A stretch of DNA of 20,773 nt from a virus, in the IMG/VR virus record IMGVR_UViG_3300042402_005803, positions 1-20,773 of that record. One strand, given 5' to 3'. Positions 20,348 through 20,773 of this stretch are shown in pieces. The notes beneath the pieces are model-generated. The model worked only from the letters and a program-made list of their open reading frames with translations, was not told the DNA's origin and ran no database searches. Numbering within the stretch: position 1 is the first letter of the stretch; the number at the start of each line of letters is the position of its first letter. The position numbers were made by a program, and so were the translations under genes.

Positions 20348-20773
20348 ATGAAACGATTATTAGCACTGCTGGCCATTGTACCACTACTGGCTTTTGCACA
20401 AAAACAACCACAGGGAGTAACCTACGATGCACAGATTGTTCGTATTAACGACGGCGATACTGTGGTCATAGCCGCACCCTTTTTACCTGCTCCGCTCAAG
20501 CCAGAGTTGGCCGTTAGAATCTATGGTGTGGACACACCAGAAAAAGGACACAGAGCACAGTGTCCTCAAGAAAATGCTCGTGGTTTGGCCGCTACAGAAT
20601 TTACTAAGAACGCAGTGGCAAGCAGTCAAAAAAGACAAGTGGTTCTTTATGCCTGGGATAAGTTTGGAGGCCGTGTATTAGGAGATCTTATTCTAAATGG
20701 ACAGAGTCTTCGTGCCGCATTGATTGCCAATGGCTTTGCTCGAGAGTACTACGGAGATGCCAAGCAGTCCTGG
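20348..20773 (+). CDS. Exported thermonuclease (SNase family), 3' end outside window
   Basis: The frame is open to the window edge, so the last part is missing; 142 residues are visible. The N-terminus is a signal peptide: KR, then a hydrophobic core LLALLAIVPLLAF, with likely cleavage after AFA before Q18. The nuclease domain matches the staphylococcal nuclease family: DGDT (35-38), VRIYGVDTPEKGH with R57, D62 and E65 as catalytic residues, and DKFGGRVLGDL with the second arginine R109. The family cuts DNA and RNA with calcium. Export suggests action in the periplasm or outside; it could degrade host or competitor DNA during infection, or act at entry. It has a late promoter of its own. Confidence 0.9.
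   Translation, partial: MKRLLALLAIVPLLAFAQKQPQGVTYDAQIVRINDGDTVVIAAPFLPAPLKPELAVRIYGVDTPEKGHRAQCPQENARGLAATEFTKNAVASSQKRQVVLYAWDKFGGRVLGDLILNGQSLRAALIANGFAREYYGDAKQSW

Noticed and set aside
1-20773. tRNA or rRNA genes
   Set aside because: No intergenic stretch is long enough or shows a cloverleaf; the largest gap is about 180 bases and holds the phasin promoter and leader.

Overview
The window looks like part of the genome of a T4-like (myovirus-type) phage, probably a large-genome phage of a proteobacterium. The evidence is tight packing on one strand, frequent ATGA/TAATG stop-start overlaps, many small proteins without a bacterial pathway context, a long collagen-like fibre gene, and several copies of the T4-type late promoter core (TATAAATA or CATAAATA). 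No terminase, capsid or polymerase gene is in view, so the phage assignment is an inference from organisation and gene content. The IbpA-type small heat-shock protein, ErpA-type carrier and phasin-like protein point to a proteobacterial, possibly polyhydroxyalkanoate-storing, host.

Layout. 1-865: three small overlapping unknown genes, the first cut by the window edge. 899-1998: a compact unit of host-like genes, translation factor IF-1, a Fe/Mn superoxide dismutase-like protein and an ErpA/IscA-type iron-sulfur carrier. 2044-6279: an 875-residue collagen-like fibre protein followed 3 bases later by a subtilisin-like protease. 6360-8274: a multi-pass membrane/coiled-coil protein and a small unknown. 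8258-12356: ClpX, DnaK, an Hsp20 of the IbpA type and ClpS. 12353-14361: a Cys-rich microprotein, a small membrane protein, an acidic unknown, a cytidylyltransferase, a DEDDh exonuclease and an unknown. 14427-16239: two proteins behind a late promoter, the second with a fibre-like composition. 16270-18226: an RmlC-like epimerase, a second cytidylyltransferase and a UvdE-type UV endonuclease. 18288-18602, the only minus-strand gene: a membrane-anchored Lys/Ala-rich protein. 18781-20773: a phasin-like protein, a SprT-like metalloprotease, ClpP and the start of an exported staphylococcal-type nuclease.

How it works together. The striking theme is protein quality control: ClpX with an intact ClpP-binding IGF loop, ClpP, ClpS, DnaK and Hsp20 are all phage-encoded. 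The leaders of dnaK, hsp20 and the phasin gene share one architecture. Each has a sigma70-like promoter, a short hairpin with a conserved U-G pair and bulged G right at the predicted 5' end, then UUGCUU, a 3-4 base loop and AAGGAG before the start codon. UUGCUU/AAGGAG pairs with a central G-G mismatch, which is the signature of ROSE-type RNA thermometers. I infer a small phage stress regulon controlled at translation initiation. A second theme is a T4 gene e-like arrangement in which a promoter lies inside or next to a hairpin that hides the ribosome binding site. It is seen before the fibre, clpP and nuclease genes, so read-through transcripts would be silent and promoter-proximal ones translated.
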